The notes beneath the pieces were generated by a model. That model saw only the letters and a list, made by a program, of their open reading frames with translations, searched no databases and was not told where the DNA came from. From Pseudoglutamicibacter albus (GTDB taxonomy: Bacteria > Actinomycetota > Actinomycetes > Actinomycetales > Micrococcaceae): a DNA stretch of 64,000 bases. Positions 18,199-27,629 of the stretch are shown here, piece after piece. The stretch is from contig NZ_JAKRCW010000002.1 in the NCBI RefSeq assembly GCF_022346425.1, forward strand, positions 186,001 to 250,000. The letters are read 5' to 3'. The position numbers and the translations under genes are program-made. The stretch's first letter is position 1; every line of letters begins with the position of its first letter.

Positions 18199-19335
18199 AT
18201 GACTGAAGCTGCTTCCACTACACGTAAACGTGCCCGTTTTCATACGCTCAAGGTTTCTGAGATCCGCCGCCTGACGGCCAACGCTGTTGAAGTCACCTTC
18301 GATGTTCCAGAGGAAATCGCAGATGAGTTCGACTACGCGCCCGGCCAGTATGTAGCGTTGCGCGCCATGGTCCCGTCCTATGACGGCACCCCCGTCGAGC
18401 TGCGCCGCTCCTACTCGATCTCCCAGGCCCCTGTGCGCGGGGAGATCAAGGTGGGTATCAAGAAGGACCAGGGCGGCCTGTTCTCTACGTGGGCCAACGA
18501 AACACTGGCTGTGGGTGACGAAATTGACGTCATGAGCCCGCAGGGTACGTTCGTGTCCAAGAAGGATCTGGTCCGTCCAGGCGAGGCCCAGCACCTTGTA
18601 GCGATCGCGGCGGGCTCCGGCATCACCCCTGTGATGGCTATTACCCGCTCGGTTTTGGAAGCAGACGACCGTTCCCAGGTTGACCTCGTGTACGCGAACC
18701 GTTCCTCCTCAGACGTGATGTTCGTTGAGGAACTGGCTGACCTGAAGGATAAATACCCGTCCCGCCTGGCGGTGCACCACGTGCTCTCCCGTGAACAGAG
18801 GATCTCGCCGCTACTGACCGGCCGCCTGGACCAGGAGAAGCTTGAACTGCTGCTCAACAAGGTTCTGCGCACCGACTTGGCAGACGAGTGGTTCTTGTGC
18901 GGCCCGATGGAACTGGTTCAGATGGTCCGCGACAACCTCGCAGAGCAGGGAGTCGAGGCCGAACGCGTCCGCTTCGAACTGTTCACGACCGGCCAGGTGG
19001 GCGACCCAACCGGCCAGCACGGCAAGCCAGTCAAGATCGAAGAAGGCGAGCCGACCCGTGAGATCGAGTTCCAGGTCGACGGCCTCAAAGGCACCGTGGA
19101 ATCGCCGATCGAAGCGCGCGAAACGATCCTCAACGCGGCACTGCGTGCCCGCCCGGACGTCCCGTTCGCTTGCTCGGGTGGCGTGTGCGGTACGTGCCGC
19201 GCCAAGCTTGTCAGCGGCAACGTGGACATGGCCGAGAACTACGCGCTTGAACAAGACGAACTGGATGCCGGCTACATCCTGACCTGCCAGTCCGTCCCAA
19301 CGACCGATAAGGTCGCCGTCGACTTCGACGCCTAA
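18199..19335 (+). CDS. paaE: Phenylacetyl-CoA epoxidase reductase PaaE
   Basis: Passes electrons from NADPH through FAD and a 2Fe-2S cluster to the PaaA di-iron centre. The 378-residue protein has a ferredoxin reductase half (PGQYVALRA, LRRSYSISQAP, AAGSGITPVMAI, LCGPMEL). The C-terminal plant-type ferredoxin has its cysteines in ACSGGVCGTCRAKL and a fourth in LTCQSVP. The ATG at 18199 lies 1 nt after paaD; a longer frame from 18121 would overlap paaD and lacks support. Confidence 0.96.
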   Translation: MTEAASTTRKRARFHTLKVSEIRRLTANAVEVTFDVPEEIADEFDYAPGQYVALRAMVPSYDGTPVELRRSYSISQAPVRGEIKVGIKKDQGGLFSTWANETLAVGDEIDVMSPQGTFVSKKDLVRPGEAQHLVAIAAGSGITPVMAITRSVLEADDRSQVDLVYANRSSSDVMFVEELADLKDKYPSRLAVHHVLSREQRISPLLTGRLDQEKLELLLNKVLRTDLADEWFLCGPMELVQMVRDNLAEQGVEAERVRFELFTTGQVGDPTGQHGKPVKIEEGEPTREIEFQVDGLKGTVESPIEARETILNAALRARPDVPFACSGGVCGTCRAKLVSGNVDMAENYALEQDELDAGYILTCQSVPTTDKVAVDFDA

Positions 19336-19343
19336 TCAACCTA

Positions 19344-19370
19344 GACGGCCCGCCCACCCGGCGGGCCGTC
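19344..19370 (+). terminator. Hairpin terminator after paaE
   Basis: A perfect 11-bp GC-rich stem (19344-19354 with 19360-19370), followed by CGCTTTCC. It may separate paaABCDE from the isomerase gene or only attenuate read-through. Confidence 0.7.
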
Positions 19371-19415
19371 CGCTTTCCACCCGTGTTTTCATAACCGAAA
19401 GGTCCACTACACGAC

Positions 19416-20225
19416 ATGTCGATGATTCGCACCGAGAGCAACCAGCAAGGTGTTCTCGAGATTGTTCTGGATGCCCCGAAGAAGCTGAACTCGATCGACG
19501 AGGCCGGTCTTGAAGAACTCAAGACCACGCTCGCCTCGGTCTCCGAGCAGGTCAGCTCCGGTTCGGTGCAGGCCGTGATCCTTCGCGGTGAGGGCCGCGC
19601 GTTCTGCGCAGGCCGCGACATTTCCCAGGTTGATCCGCTCAAAGACGACGTCAACCACTACCTGGGTGAGCTCACCGCCCCAGTCATGGACGCGATCCAC
19701 GAGCTACAGGTCCCGACGTTCGCCGTCGTCACAGGCGCATGCCTCGGTGTTGGCTTGGGACTCGCGGCATCCTGCGACGTCGTCTACGTCGCTGAGGACG
19801 CGAAAATCGGTTCCCCGTTCGCTAACCTCGGTGCCTTGCTTGATTCGGGCGGCCACCACTTGTTCGTGACTCGCTTGGGCACGCATCGTGCCCTGGACCT
19901 GATCTACACGGGCGAGCTGATCTCCGGTGAGCAGGCCGTGCGCGAAGGCTTGTTCTCCCGGTCCTTGCCGGCCGATGAGGTGCTCGAATTCACGCGCAAG
20001 ACCGCCGGGCGTGTGGCCCGGGGTGCGCTGGATTCCTACCGTGCATCCAAGCAGCTCGTGTTCCAGATCCGGGACGAAGACCTCGGCTTCAACGCATCCG
20101 TTGCCGAAGAGGCCCGCTTGCAGGAAGTTCTGCGCACCACCGATAACTACCAGGAAGGCTTCAAATCCTTCCAGGAGAAACGCAAGCCGGAGTTCAAGCC
20201 GACGCCGCCACGCGAGAGCTGGTAG
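19416..20225 (+). CDS. paaG: Enoyl-CoA hydratase/isomerase family protein, probably PaaG
   Basis: A 269-residue crotonase-fold enzyme. The oxyanion-hole segments are GEGRAFCAGRDISQ and VTGACLGVGLGLAASCD. The stretch NLGALLDSGGHHL has Asp where PaaG isomerases carry the catalytic Asp, and hydratase-type Glu residues are not evident, which favours the ring 1,2-epoxyphenylacetyl-CoA isomerase over a PaaF hydratase. CGAAAGG lies upstream of the ATG. It follows paaE on the same strand, after a hairpin. Confidence 0.88.
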   Translation: MSMIRTESNQQGVLEIVLDAPKKLNSIDEAGLEELKTTLASVSEQVSSGSVQAVILRGEGRAFCAGRDISQVDPLKDDVNHYLGELTAPVMDAIHELQVPTFAVVTGACLGVGLGLAASCDVVYVAEDAKIGSPFANLGALLDSGGHHLFVTRLGTHRALDLIYTGELISGEQAVREGLFSRSLPADEVLEFTRKTAGRVARGALDSYRASKQLVFQIRDEDLGFNASVAEEARLQEVLRTTDNYQEGFKSFQEKRKPEFKPTPPRESW

Positions 20226-20251
20226 CCAGCAAGGACGCTAGCTAGATACTT

Positions 20252-20291
20252 CGAGGCTCTGGCCGGAGCATGAGCTCTGGCCAGAGCCTCG
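20252..20291. terminator. Bidirectional terminator between paaG and the MarR gene
   Basis: A 13-bp perfect stem (20252-20264 with 20279-20291) with a 14-nt loop lies between two convergent genes. Confidence 0.75.
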
Positions 20292-20310
20292 GCGTTTAGC
20301 AGCGCCGGTG

Positions 20311-20787
20311 TTAGCCGCTGGTTGCGTCCGGGTCGGTTTCGTCCCAGTGGCGTTGGCTTGCCTCCAAGATGAGCTCGATGGCGCCCAACACCTGCTGCGC
20401 TTGTTCAGCGGTGAGGCTCGCGGCTACTTCAGCGGCCCATTCCGCTTGGGCGGCTTGCGCGGCTTGAACCGCGGCGCGGCCTTTCTTGGTTGGCGCCAAG
20501 AGAGAAGCGCGGGCGTGCTTAGGGTTGGTGCGGTAGGCCGCCAGCCCTAGCTTGACCGCATCGTCGGCTACGCGCTGGACGGACTGGCGCGTGAGCCCGA
20601 GCACCCGGGCGATCTGAGAGACAGTCGCTGGGGTCTGGGCCGCGGCGGAGATCACCTGCCAGCGGGCGGGAGTGAGGTCATTGTGGGAGGCCACAACCTC
20701 GGCGGAATACACGAACTCGGAGTGCGCTTGAGAGACAGCAGAAATGAGCGCCCCGAAATCTTCAGGGTTCATAGGCTGAGTGGTCAT
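20311..20787 (-). CDS. MarR-family transcriptional regulator
   Basis: A 158-residue winged-helix protein. The DNA-binding part is seen in PARWQVISAAAQTPATVSQ and ARVLGLTRQSVQRVADD (about residues 38-78), followed by the wing KHARASLLAPTKKGRAAV. Its start overlaps the upstream Lrp/AsnC gene by 4 nt (ATGA), so two regulators of different families form one unit. Target unknown; the nearby 2-oxoacid dehydrogenase operon or its own unit are candidates. Confidence 0.88.
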   Translation of the reverse strand: MTTQPMNPEDFGALISAVSQAHSEFVYSAEVVASHNDLTPARWQVISAAAQTPATVSQIARVLGLTRQSVQRVADDAVKLGLAAYRTNPKHARASLLAPTKKGRAAVQAAQAAQAEWAAEVAASLTAEQAQQVLGAIELILEASQRHWDETDPDATSG

Positions 20788-21254
20788 GTGGCGGGAGTCT
20801 CGGGTTCGTGGTCTTCGAAGATCAAGTGGGTTTGGGTGTCCATGACCTCAGGCATCGGCTGGAGCACCTCGAAAATAAATCGCCGCAGCGCCTCGTTATC
20901 GGCCGCGCGCACCAGAAGCATCACATCGAACGTTCCGCCCACGAGGGCCACATGGTGGACCTCCGGGATCTGGCGGAGCTGCTCTTGCAGGGTGCGCCAC
21001 GAATGCTGACGCAACTTGAGGGATACGTAAGCGGAAGAGCGCAGACCCATCGCGGCATGGTTCACGGTTGCCGTATACCCGGTGATCACGCCGCGTTCAC
21101 GCAGGCCTGCGATCCGTTGATACGCGTGCGCCCGTGAGATGTGCACATTGCTTGCGATAGCGGAAACCGAGGCCCGACCGTCTTTGAGCAGTTCGGAGAC
21201 GATAGCTGCATCCACCGCGTCTAAAGCGGGAGCAAACGCTGGGTTTTTAGCCAC
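20784..21254 (-). CDS. Lrp/AsnC-family transcriptional regulator
   Basis: A 156-residue protein with an N-terminal HTH (ASVSAIASNVHISRAHAYQR, about residues 28-47) and a C-terminal RAM ligand domain (VALVGGTFDVMLLVRAADNE). It is divergent from the branched-chain 2-oxoacid dehydrogenase operon across 149 nt. This is the usual position of a BkdR-type activator responding to branched-chain amino acids. The role is inferred from context. Confidence 0.88.
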   Translation of the reverse strand: MAKNPAFAPALDAVDAAIVSELLKDGRASVSAIASNVHISRAHAYQRIAGLRERGVITGYTATVNHAAMGLRSSAYVSLKLRQHSWRTLQEQLRQIPEVHHVALVGGTFDVMLLVRAADNEALRRFIFEVLQPMPEVMDTQTHLIFEDHEPETPAT

Positions 21255-21403
21255 TGCACACAGCTCCTTGAAGCACTAGACAAAATGACAACAACCGCCA
21301 AGTTGCGTAGACAAATTTCTGAGCACGCACTGCGGAGCGACAAATCCTCTGATCATTTTCGCACACATGGCGACGAAAAGCTCAAGCAGGCATCATATAG
21401 ACC

Positions 21404-22642
21404 ATGACTGATCATGTGAGCCAAACCACAAGCTCGGGGGCTGAGGTGACTCAGCCGCTCGATGAAACGCGCGTAGGGGACTCGGTCTCCCGCGCATCGG
21501 ACTCCTTCGGTATTTCCGTTGAAGACTACCTTTTGCCCACGCGCGGCCGCGTCCAGATGGTGGACCAGCAGGGGCGGTTGCGCCCGGTAGAGGAACAAGG
21601 GATCGCCCCGGGCCACGAATACCCACTGCCGGATGGTGCCCGGTTGCTTGACGCGTATGAAAAGCTCGTCATCGGCCGCCGCATCAACGATCAGAACGCG
21701 GCCCTTGTGCGGCAGGGCCGGATGGCGGTCTATCCTTCCAGCCACGGCCAGGAAGCGTGCCAGGTTGCAGTCGCGGTAGCCCTTGAGGAGCGCGACTGGC
21801 TGTTCCCGACCTACCGTGACACGGTCGCCGTGATTTCTCGCGGCGTTGTCCCGGAGGAAGTCATGACGGGCTTCCGCGGTGAATGGCATCAGGGCTATAA
21901 CCCGTATGACCACAACACCGCTGTTCAGTCCACCCCTCTCACAACCCAGCTGCTGCACGCCGTGGGTGTTGCTCACGCGGCACGCATGCGAGGTGAAGAC
22001 ACGGTCGTGATCGCGCTGTGCGGTGACGGCGCGACCTCGGAAGGTGATTTCCACGAGGCGCTGAACTTCGCGGCCGTGTACAACCTGCCTGTGATCTTCT
22101 TTGTCCAGAACAACGGTTACGCGATCTCGGTTCCGCTCTCACAACAGTCCGTAGCGCCGTCGCTTGCCCACAAGGCTGTCGGTTATGGCATGGCAGGGGA
22201 ACGCGTGGACGGCAATGACCTCGCCGCTGTTTTGGCTGTGCTGGACCGTGCCGTCACGATCGCCCGCGAAGGCTCCGGCCCGCTGCTGATCGAGGCGGAG
22301 ACCTACCGCATGCAGGCGCACACCAACGCCGATGATGACACGCGCTACCGCGAATCAGACGAGGTCCAGGAGTGGCTAGCGAAAGACCCCGTGGTCCGTA
22401 TGGAAGCGTACCTGCGTAACGAGGGCCTGCTCGATGACGAAAAAGCCGAGCAGATCAAGGCTCACGCCGAGCAGGTAGCCAAAGAGCTTCGCGACGCGAT
22501 GAACCGCGAGATCACACCTGACCCGAAGGATCTCTTCACATACGTCTACGTTGAGCAGACCCCACAGCTCGCCGAGCAAGCCGCAATGCTCGCCGAAGAG
22601 CTGGAACGTGACTCTGCTTCCCAGGAAGGTGAGGCCAAGTGA
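21404..22642 (+). CDS. bkdA: Branched-chain 2-oxoacid dehydrogenase E1 component, alpha subunit
   Basis: ThDP-binding half of the decarboxylating E1. The 412-residue protein has the cofactor motif GDGATSEGDFHEALNFAA and NNGYAISVPLSQQ. The phosphorylation-loop-like segment EAETYRMQAHTNADDDTRYR resembles branched-chain rather than pyruvate E1 alpha. The substrate is probably the oxoacids of Val, Leu and Ile; pyruvate cannot be excluded. The beta subunit gene overlaps its stop by 4 nt. Confidence 0.9.
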   Translation: MTDHVSQTTSSGAEVTQPLDETRVGDSVSRASDSFGISVEDYLLPTRGRVQMVDQQGRLRPVEEQGIAPGHEYPLPDGARLLDAYEKLVIGRRINDQNAALVRQGRMAVYPSSHGQEACQVAVAVALEERDWLFPTYRDTVAVISRGVVPEEVMTGFRGEWHQGYNPYDHNTAVQSTPLTTQLLHAVGVAHAARMRGEDTVVIALCGDGATSEGDFHEALNFAAVYNLPVIFFVQNNGYAISVPLSQQSVAPSLAHKAVGYGMAGERVDGNDLAAVLAVLDRAVTIAREGSGPLLIEAETYRMQAHTNADDDTRYRESDEVQEWLAKDPVVRMEAYLRNEGLLDDEKAEQIKAHAEQVAKELRDAMNREITPDPKDLFTYVYVEQTPQLAEQAAMLAEELERDSASQEGEAK

Positions 22643-23757
22643 GCCCCAAGCAAATGTCCCCTGAGGAAAAGCAGGCGGAATTCGGTGGTGTAGCGGATTC
22701 GGTGCGTGGCAAGGACGAGCCGGCGGTCCCGCCAGCCCGCGACCCGCGCCCGGCTGGCCCCACATCGTTCGCAGCGGCCTTGAACACCGCGCTCGCTGAT
22801 GCGATGGAAGCAGACGATGCGGTGCTGATGTTCGGTGAAGACGTCGGTAAGCTCGGCGGCGTCTTCCGCATCACCGATGGCCTGCAGGAGCGTTTCGGCA
22901 ATAAACGCTGCTTTGACACACCGCTGGCGGAATCCGGCATCGCCGGTATGGCGGTGGGCATGGCGATGAACGGTATGCGCCCAGTGATCGAGATGCAGTT
23001 CGACGCGTTCGCATACCCGGCACTCGAGCAGATTCTGAGCCACATCGCGAAGATGCACAACCGTACCCGCGGCCACGTGCGCCTGCCGCTGGTCATCCGC
23101 GTACCGCACGCTGGTGGTGTGGGTGGTGTAGAGCACCACTGCGACTCCTCGGAGTCCCTGTATGCGCACACGCCGGGTTTGAAGGTCTTCATCCCGTCCG
23201 GTGTTGAAGACGCCTACCTCATGTTGCGTGAGGCGATCGACTCGGATGACCCAGTGGTGTTCTTCGAACCGAAGAAGCTCTACTTCGGCCGTGAACAAGC
23301 CGACCTAGAGGCCCTCAAGAACGAATACGAAACGAAGAAAGCAGAGCGCCGCAACGGGACCGCGCGCGTGCTACGCGAAGGTAAGGACGCGACCATCGTG
23401 ACCTACGGCGCTTCCGTTTCAACCGCGATGAAGGCCGCGGAAGCAGCCGTCGAGGAGGGCTTCGACCTCGAAGTCATCGACGTGCGCACCATCGTTCCCT
23501 ACGACGACGCAACCGTGGACGCCTCGGTCCGTAAGACAGGCCGTGCGCTGGTGGTCGCTGAAACACCGGGCTTCGCATCGATCGCATCTGAACTTGTGGC
23601 GCGCATCCAGGAGCGGAACTTCTTCTCGCTCGCCTCGCCAGTCAAGCGCGTCACGGGCTTCGACATCCCGTTCCCATCACCGATGCTGGAGAAATATCAG
23701 CTGCCAAGCGTGGACCGCATCCTTGATGCCGTCGATGAGATGACGTGGGAGGACTAA
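22639..23757 (+). CDS. bkdB: Branched-chain 2-oxoacid dehydrogenase E1 component, beta subunit
   Basis: A 372-residue transketolase-like subunit that completes the E1 active site. Family motifs are VLMFGEDVGKLGGVF, TPLAESGIAGMAVGMAMNG and RVPHAGGVGGVEHHCDSSE. It has a charged extension of about 40 residues before the domain. The GTG start overlaps bkdA by 4 nt, and the E2 ATG overlaps its TAA by 1 nt (TAATG). Confidence 0.92.
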   Translation: MSPKQMSPEEKQAEFGGVADSVRGKDEPAVPPARDPRPAGPTSFAAALNTALADAMEADDAVLMFGEDVGKLGGVFRITDGLQERFGNKRCFDTPLAESGIAGMAVGMAMNGMRPVIEMQFDAFAYPALEQILSHIAKMHNRTRGHVRLPLVIRVPHAGGVGGVEHHCDSSESLYAHTPGLKVFIPSGVEDAYLMLREAIDSDDPVVFFEPKKLYFGREQADLEALKNEYETKKAERRNGTARVLREGKDATIVTYGASVSTAMKAAEAAVEEGFDLEVIDVRTIVPYDDATVDASVRKTGRALVVAETPGFASIASELVARIQERNFFSLASPVKRVTGFDIPFPSPMLEKYQLPSVDRILDAVDEMTWED

Positions 23758-25370
23758 TGGCACAGACGTTCACTCTCCCGGACCTCGGGGAAGGCCTCAC
23801 CGAAGCTGACCTGGTGGCCTGGCACGTCGCCGAAGGCGACACGGTCGAGATCGACCAGATTGTCGCCGAAGTCGAGACAGCTAAATCCGTTGTTGAGATC
23901 CCGTGTCCGTTCGAAGGCACAGTCCTGAAACTCTATGGAGAACCTGGCGAGACGATGGTCGTGGGCGATTCGCTCATCACCGTAGGCGAGCCTGGCGAAA
24001 CCACGGACGGCGGCGCTGATGACGACGGCGCCGGTTCTAGTAGCGGCGGCGCTGATGCCGGCGCGGCTTCCGGCGTTGAGGTGTTGCGTGAAGGTGCGCA
24101 GTCCTACCGCGAAGAAGAACGCGCCGGAACGGGTTCTGGAAACGTACTGATCGGCTACGGAACGAGCGAAGACGAAGGTGGCGCTCGCCGCCGCCGTCGC
24201 GGCCGTCACCGCGCCGAGGTTCCGGTTGCTACGGGCCAAAGCTCGGAACCTGTCAACCAAGGCACGGCACCTGTGAGCCGGGACTCGGAGCCTGTCAACC
24301 AAAGCTCGGCTCCGGCACAGGACCACACCCAGCCCCAGGCAACACAGCATGAGCCCCAGCCAACACAGCCCCAGGTAACACAGCGTGAGCGGTCGGCGCC
24401 GCGAGTCATCAACCCGCTGGTGCGTAAGTTGGCTCGCGACAACGGCGTGGACATCGCCGCGCTGGAAGGCTCTGGGGCCGATGGTCTGATCATGCGTGCG
24501 GATGTGCAGGCAGCGATCGACGGCGGGGCACAGTCCGCACCTGGCGTGCAGTCCGCACCGCACACATCGGGCGCTATCCTGGGCGCCGCTGTACCGAACA
24601 ACGAAAAGGCACCGGCTGCATCGGAGGGTGCTGGCGCCGGCGAGGTCGATGCGCGTACCGGTTTGACGGTCGAGTCCCGCACCCCGATGACCGGGGTCCG
24701 GAAGGTTGTTGCGGAGACGATGTCGCGTTCGCGCCGTGAGATTCCGGAAGCGACCGTGTGGGTCGATGTGGACGCAACCGAGCTGCTTGAGTGGCGCAAG
24801 AAGCTCAAACCGAACGCGGAAGGCCGCGTTCCGGGTGTGCTTTCGCTGATCGGGCGTTTCGTCACGGCTGGTTTGATGCAGGTTCCAGAACTCAACGCCC
24901 GCATCGATGAGGCGGAAGACGGCACCTCGGAGATCGTTCGTTTCGAAGGGGTGAACCTGGGTATTGCGGCGCAGACGGACCGTGGGCTTGTGGTGCCAGC
25001 GGTGGCTGATGCGCAGAAGCTTTCGGCACGCGAACTGGATGCCGCGATCGGTGAGCTGGTCGCGACCGCGCGCGACGGCAAGTGCACCCCGAACGAGTTG
25101 ATGCGTGGCACGTTCACCCTCAACAACTACGGCGTGTTCAACGTGGATGGTTCCGCAGCGATCATCAACCATCCGCAGGTCGCGATCATGGGACTGGGTC
25201 GAATCAAGGAGCGCCCGTGGGTAGTTGACGGTGAGATCACGGTCCGCTCGATCATGGAGCTAACCCTGGCATTTGACCACCGCGTATGCGATGGCGGTGC
25301 CGCGAGCGCGTTCCTCCGCTACGTTGCCGACGCGATCGAAAACCCGGCGGAGGCCCTGGCAAGCCTCTAG
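23757..25370 (+). CDS. bkdC: 2-oxoacid dehydrogenase E2, dihydrolipoamide acyltransferase
   Basis: Core of the complex, transferring the acyl group to CoA. The 537-residue protein has one lipoyl domain (residues 1-78; lipoyl Lys in VETAKSVVEI), a long low-complexity linker, a peripheral-subunit-binding domain (INPLVRKLARDNGVDIAAL) and a catalytic domain ending with the active-site FDHRVCDGGAAS. The linker is Gln/Pro/Thr-rich with repeated SEPVNQ and TQPQ units. The start at 23757 (TAATG overlap) is preferred over an upstream GTG inside bkdB. No E3 gene is present in the window. Confidence 0.93.
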   Translation: MAQTFTLPDLGEGLTEADLVAWHVAEGDTVEIDQIVAEVETAKSVVEIPCPFEGTVLKLYGEPGETMVVGDSLITVGEPGETTDGGADDDGAGSSSGGADAGAASGVEVLREGAQSYREEERAGTGSGNVLIGYGTSEDEGGARRRRRGRHRAEVPVATGQSSEPVNQGTAPVSRDSEPVNQSSAPAQDHTQPQATQHEPQPTQPQVTQRERSAPRVINPLVRKLARDNGVDIAALEGSGADGLIMRADVQAAIDGGAQSAPGVQSAPHTSGAILGAAVPNNEKAPAASEGAGAGEVDARTGLTVESRTPMTGVRKVVAETMSRSRREIPEATVWVDVDATELLEWRKKLKPNAEGRVPGVLSLIGRFVTAGLMQVPELNARIDEAEDGTSEIVRFEGVNLGIAAQTDRGLVVPAVADAQKLSARELDAAIGELVATARDGKCTPNELMRGTFTLNNYGVFNVDGSAAIINHPQVAIMGLGRIKERPWVVDGEITVRSIMELTLAFDHRVCDGGAASAFLRYVADAIENPAEALASL

Positions 25371-25402
25371 CCGCTACGGTGCTTGAGTATCGAAGAGACG
25401 AC

Positions 25403-25437
25403 TGCGGGTCCTGACACGTGACGTGTCAGGACCCGCA
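25403..25437. terminator. Bidirectional terminator between bkdC and the PAP2 gene
   Basis: A perfect 15-bp stem (25403-25417 with 25423-25437) with a 5-nt loop lies between convergent genes. Confidence 0.85.
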
Positions 25438-25498
25438 ACTTTACAGGGCCCACAGTTCTAGAGGGGCCGCGGTTCTGAGCCTGAGCGTACTGCCGCCT

Positions 25499-26416
25499 TC
25501 AGCGGGCCGTGCGGGCGGGCATCGCGAGCCGTTCGATAACACCGAAGAGTGCGAGCGCGGTGCCTACGATGAGGCCCACCGCGAGCAGGGTGAACAGTTG
25601 GCTGGCCATAGCCGCGGCGTCATCGGCTGTTGTGGTGAGCGGGCGGGACTGGGCCACGTTCACGAACTCCGGCAACAACATGGCCGCAGCAGTCAGCGCG
25701 GCAAGCCCCATCCCCGTCACGGTGCATGCGATCGCGGAGAACGTGACGGCGGGGCGGTCGTTGTCGATCCACCCGATGATGCCCGCGGCGAGGATCGCGA
25801 AGAAGCCCACCACAAGGTAGGAGCCCACAATGTCTGCTGGCCGGTGCCAGGACATGATGAAGGTCACGGAGCCACCAGCAGCGGCGATGAGGGCGCCGAT
25901 GATGCTGAACCATGTGCGTGAACGTGCCCGCATCGACAGCAAAGCAGCGAACATCCCGCCGATTGCGAGTGCTGAATGCCCGGACGGGAAGCTATTGATG
26001 TATGCCTCGGAGACGCCGGTGAATGGTCGTTCGAGGAGGGTCTGTTTGAGGATCCGCACGCATACGATCCCGAAGCCTGCCGACGTCAGTGCGATCGCTG
26101 GGATGATCACGGAACGGCGGATGAATACTTGGGCGATGGCTACTGCAACCCCACCGATAGCGATCGCGAGGGGGATATAGGTGAACCACCCGAGTTCGTT
26201 GTGGAGCGCGGGGGTTTCTTGAACGAAGCGGCGCGCACCGAGTAGAGCGCGTTCGTCGAGCCATTGACCGCGGACTGTCTTGATGAAAAGCCAGTATGTG
26301 AGCGAGAAAAGCCCTAGGGTTCCGAGGCTGAGCACGGTGGTTGCTAGGGCGCGTGGCCAAAGCCTCGATTGTGACACGGCACGAATATGTGCGGTGTCTG
26401 TCGAGAGGTTAGGCAT
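25499..26416 (-). CDS. PAP2-family membrane phosphatase
   Basis: A 305-residue integral membrane protein with about six to eight helices. The three acid-phosphatase motifs are in order: KQTLLERPF, FPSGHSALAIGG and SWHRPADIVGSY, the last containing the catalytic His. Substrates of such proteins are lipid phosphates, for example undecaprenyl diphosphate or phosphatidic acid. The exact one cannot be told. It stands alone between the bkd operon and the divergent menC. Confidence 0.88.
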   Translation of the reverse strand: MPNLSTDTAHIRAVSQSRLWPRALATTVLSLGTLGLFSLTYWLFIKTVRGQWLDERALLGARRFVQETPALHNELGWFTYIPLAIAIGGVAVAIAQVFIRRSVIIPAIALTSAGFGIVCVRILKQTLLERPFTGVSEAYINSFPSGHSALAIGGMFAALLSMRARSRTWFSIIGALIAAAGGSVTFIMSWHRPADIVGSYLVVGFFAILAAGIIGWIDNDRPAVTFSAIACTVTGMGLAALTAAAMLLPEFVNVAQSRPLTTTADDAAAMASQLFTLLAVGLIVGTALALFGVIERLAMPARTAR

Positions 26417-26564
26417 GTTCCTAGAGTGTCACGTTCTTCTGGGTGGAAGCTGATGCCGCGCCGGGTGTTGCATGCCTTGCGGGTGTGAGTTTGGATAGAG
26501 TGCGCCGGGCGAGCCATCGCCGCCGGATATCGTGTTTTTTATGAGTGAGTTTCGGGGGAATAAC

Positions 26565-27569
26565 ATGCCGTGGGGATCGAAAGTGGGGTTTCCTTCGCTG
26601 GAAGAGCTGAAGGACGCGGCGGTGGTGGTGCGGTTGCCGATGAATGTGCGTTTCCGCGGGGTCGTGGAGCGTGAGGTGTTGTTGTTTGAAGGGCCTGCAG
26701 GCTGGGGTGAGTTCTCGCCGTTCCTCGAATATGGGCCGGCGGAAGCATCCCGCTGGCTTGCTGCCGCGATCGAGGCCGCGTGGTGTGGTTGGCCCGATCC
26801 GGTGCGTGATGTGGTGCCGGTCAACGGGACCGTTCCTGCGGTTGAGGCGGGCCGGGTGCCTGAGGTTCTAGCGCGTTTCGACGGTGTGGGCACGGTCAAG
26901 GTCAAAGTCGCCGAGCGCGGGCAGTCAGTCGATGAGGATGTTGCCCGGGTTGCCGCGGTTGCCCGTGAGCTTCCGGGGGCCCGAATTCGGGTGGACGCGA
27001 ATCAGGGCTGGGATCATCACACCGCGGTGGATGCGTTGACCCGGCTCGCGGAGTTCGATCTTGAGTATGCGGAGCAACCCGTCGAGGGGATCGAGGGGTT
27101 AGCCCAGTTGCGGGAGGCGCTGGACGCCCGGGGCGTGGACGTGCGGTTGGCCGCGGACGAGGCGGTGCGTAAGTCCGATGACCCGTTGAAGGTTGCGCGC
27201 ATGGGCGCAGCTGAGGTGATTATCGTCAAGGCTCAGCCGCTGGGTGGTGTGCGTGCCGCGCTTTCGATCGTGGAGCAGGCCGGCCTGGATGCTGTGGTGT
27301 CTTCCGCTTTGGATTCCTCGGTGGGTTTAGCTGGTGGGATCGCTCTGGCGGCAGCGTTGCCGGAGTTGAAGTATGCGTGCGGGCTGGGTACAGGAGCGCT
27401 CTTTGCCGACGACGTGCTCACGCCTGGTCTGAAACCTCGCGGCGGTGTTCTGCCGGTGGGGCCGGTAGTTCCGGATCGTGGGAAACTGGAGGCCCTGGCA
27501 GTCGGCGCGCATCGGCGCGCGTGGTGGATGGATCGGCTAGAGGCCTGCTATGCGCAGCTAATGATCTAG
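26565..27569 (+). CDS. menC: o-Succinylbenzoate synthase
   Basis: Enolase-superfamily enzyme that dehydrates SHCHC to o-succinylbenzoate in menaquinone synthesis. Key residues are visible: the KxK motif in TVKVKVAERG, metal ligands in RIRVDANQGW, EYAEQPVEG and LAADEAV, and the second Lys in IIVKAQPLGG. The ATG at 26565 is chosen (334 residues) because GGGGGA lies just upstream and the family begins about here. The in-frame ATG at 26541 and GTG at 26532 lack a ribosome site. First gene of the menaquinone locus. Confidence 0.92.
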   Translation: MPWGSKVGFPSLEELKDAAVVVRLPMNVRFRGVVEREVLLFEGPAGWGEFSPFLEYGPAEASRWLAAAIEAAWCGWPDPVRDVVPVNGTVPAVEAGRVPEVLARFDGVGTVKVKVAERGQSVDEDVARVAAVARELPGARIRVDANQGWDHHTAVDALTRLAEFDLEYAEQPVEGIEGLAQLREALDARGVDVRLAADEAVRKSDDPLKVARMGAAEVIIVKAQPLGGVRAALSIVEQAGLDAVVSSALDSSVGLAGGIALAAALPELKYACGLGTGALFADDVLTPGLKPRGGVLPVGPVVPDRGKLEALAVGAHRRAWWMDRLEACYAQLMI

Positions 27570-27629
27570 CGCTGGTGAGCGTTGATGAGGGTCTCGTTAC
27601 CGCACACGAAAGCGGGATAAAATCGAGCT

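Noticed and set aside
23754-25172. 472-codon minus-strand frame over the E2 gene
   Set aside because: Arg/His/Cys-rich shadow of bkdC without motifs.
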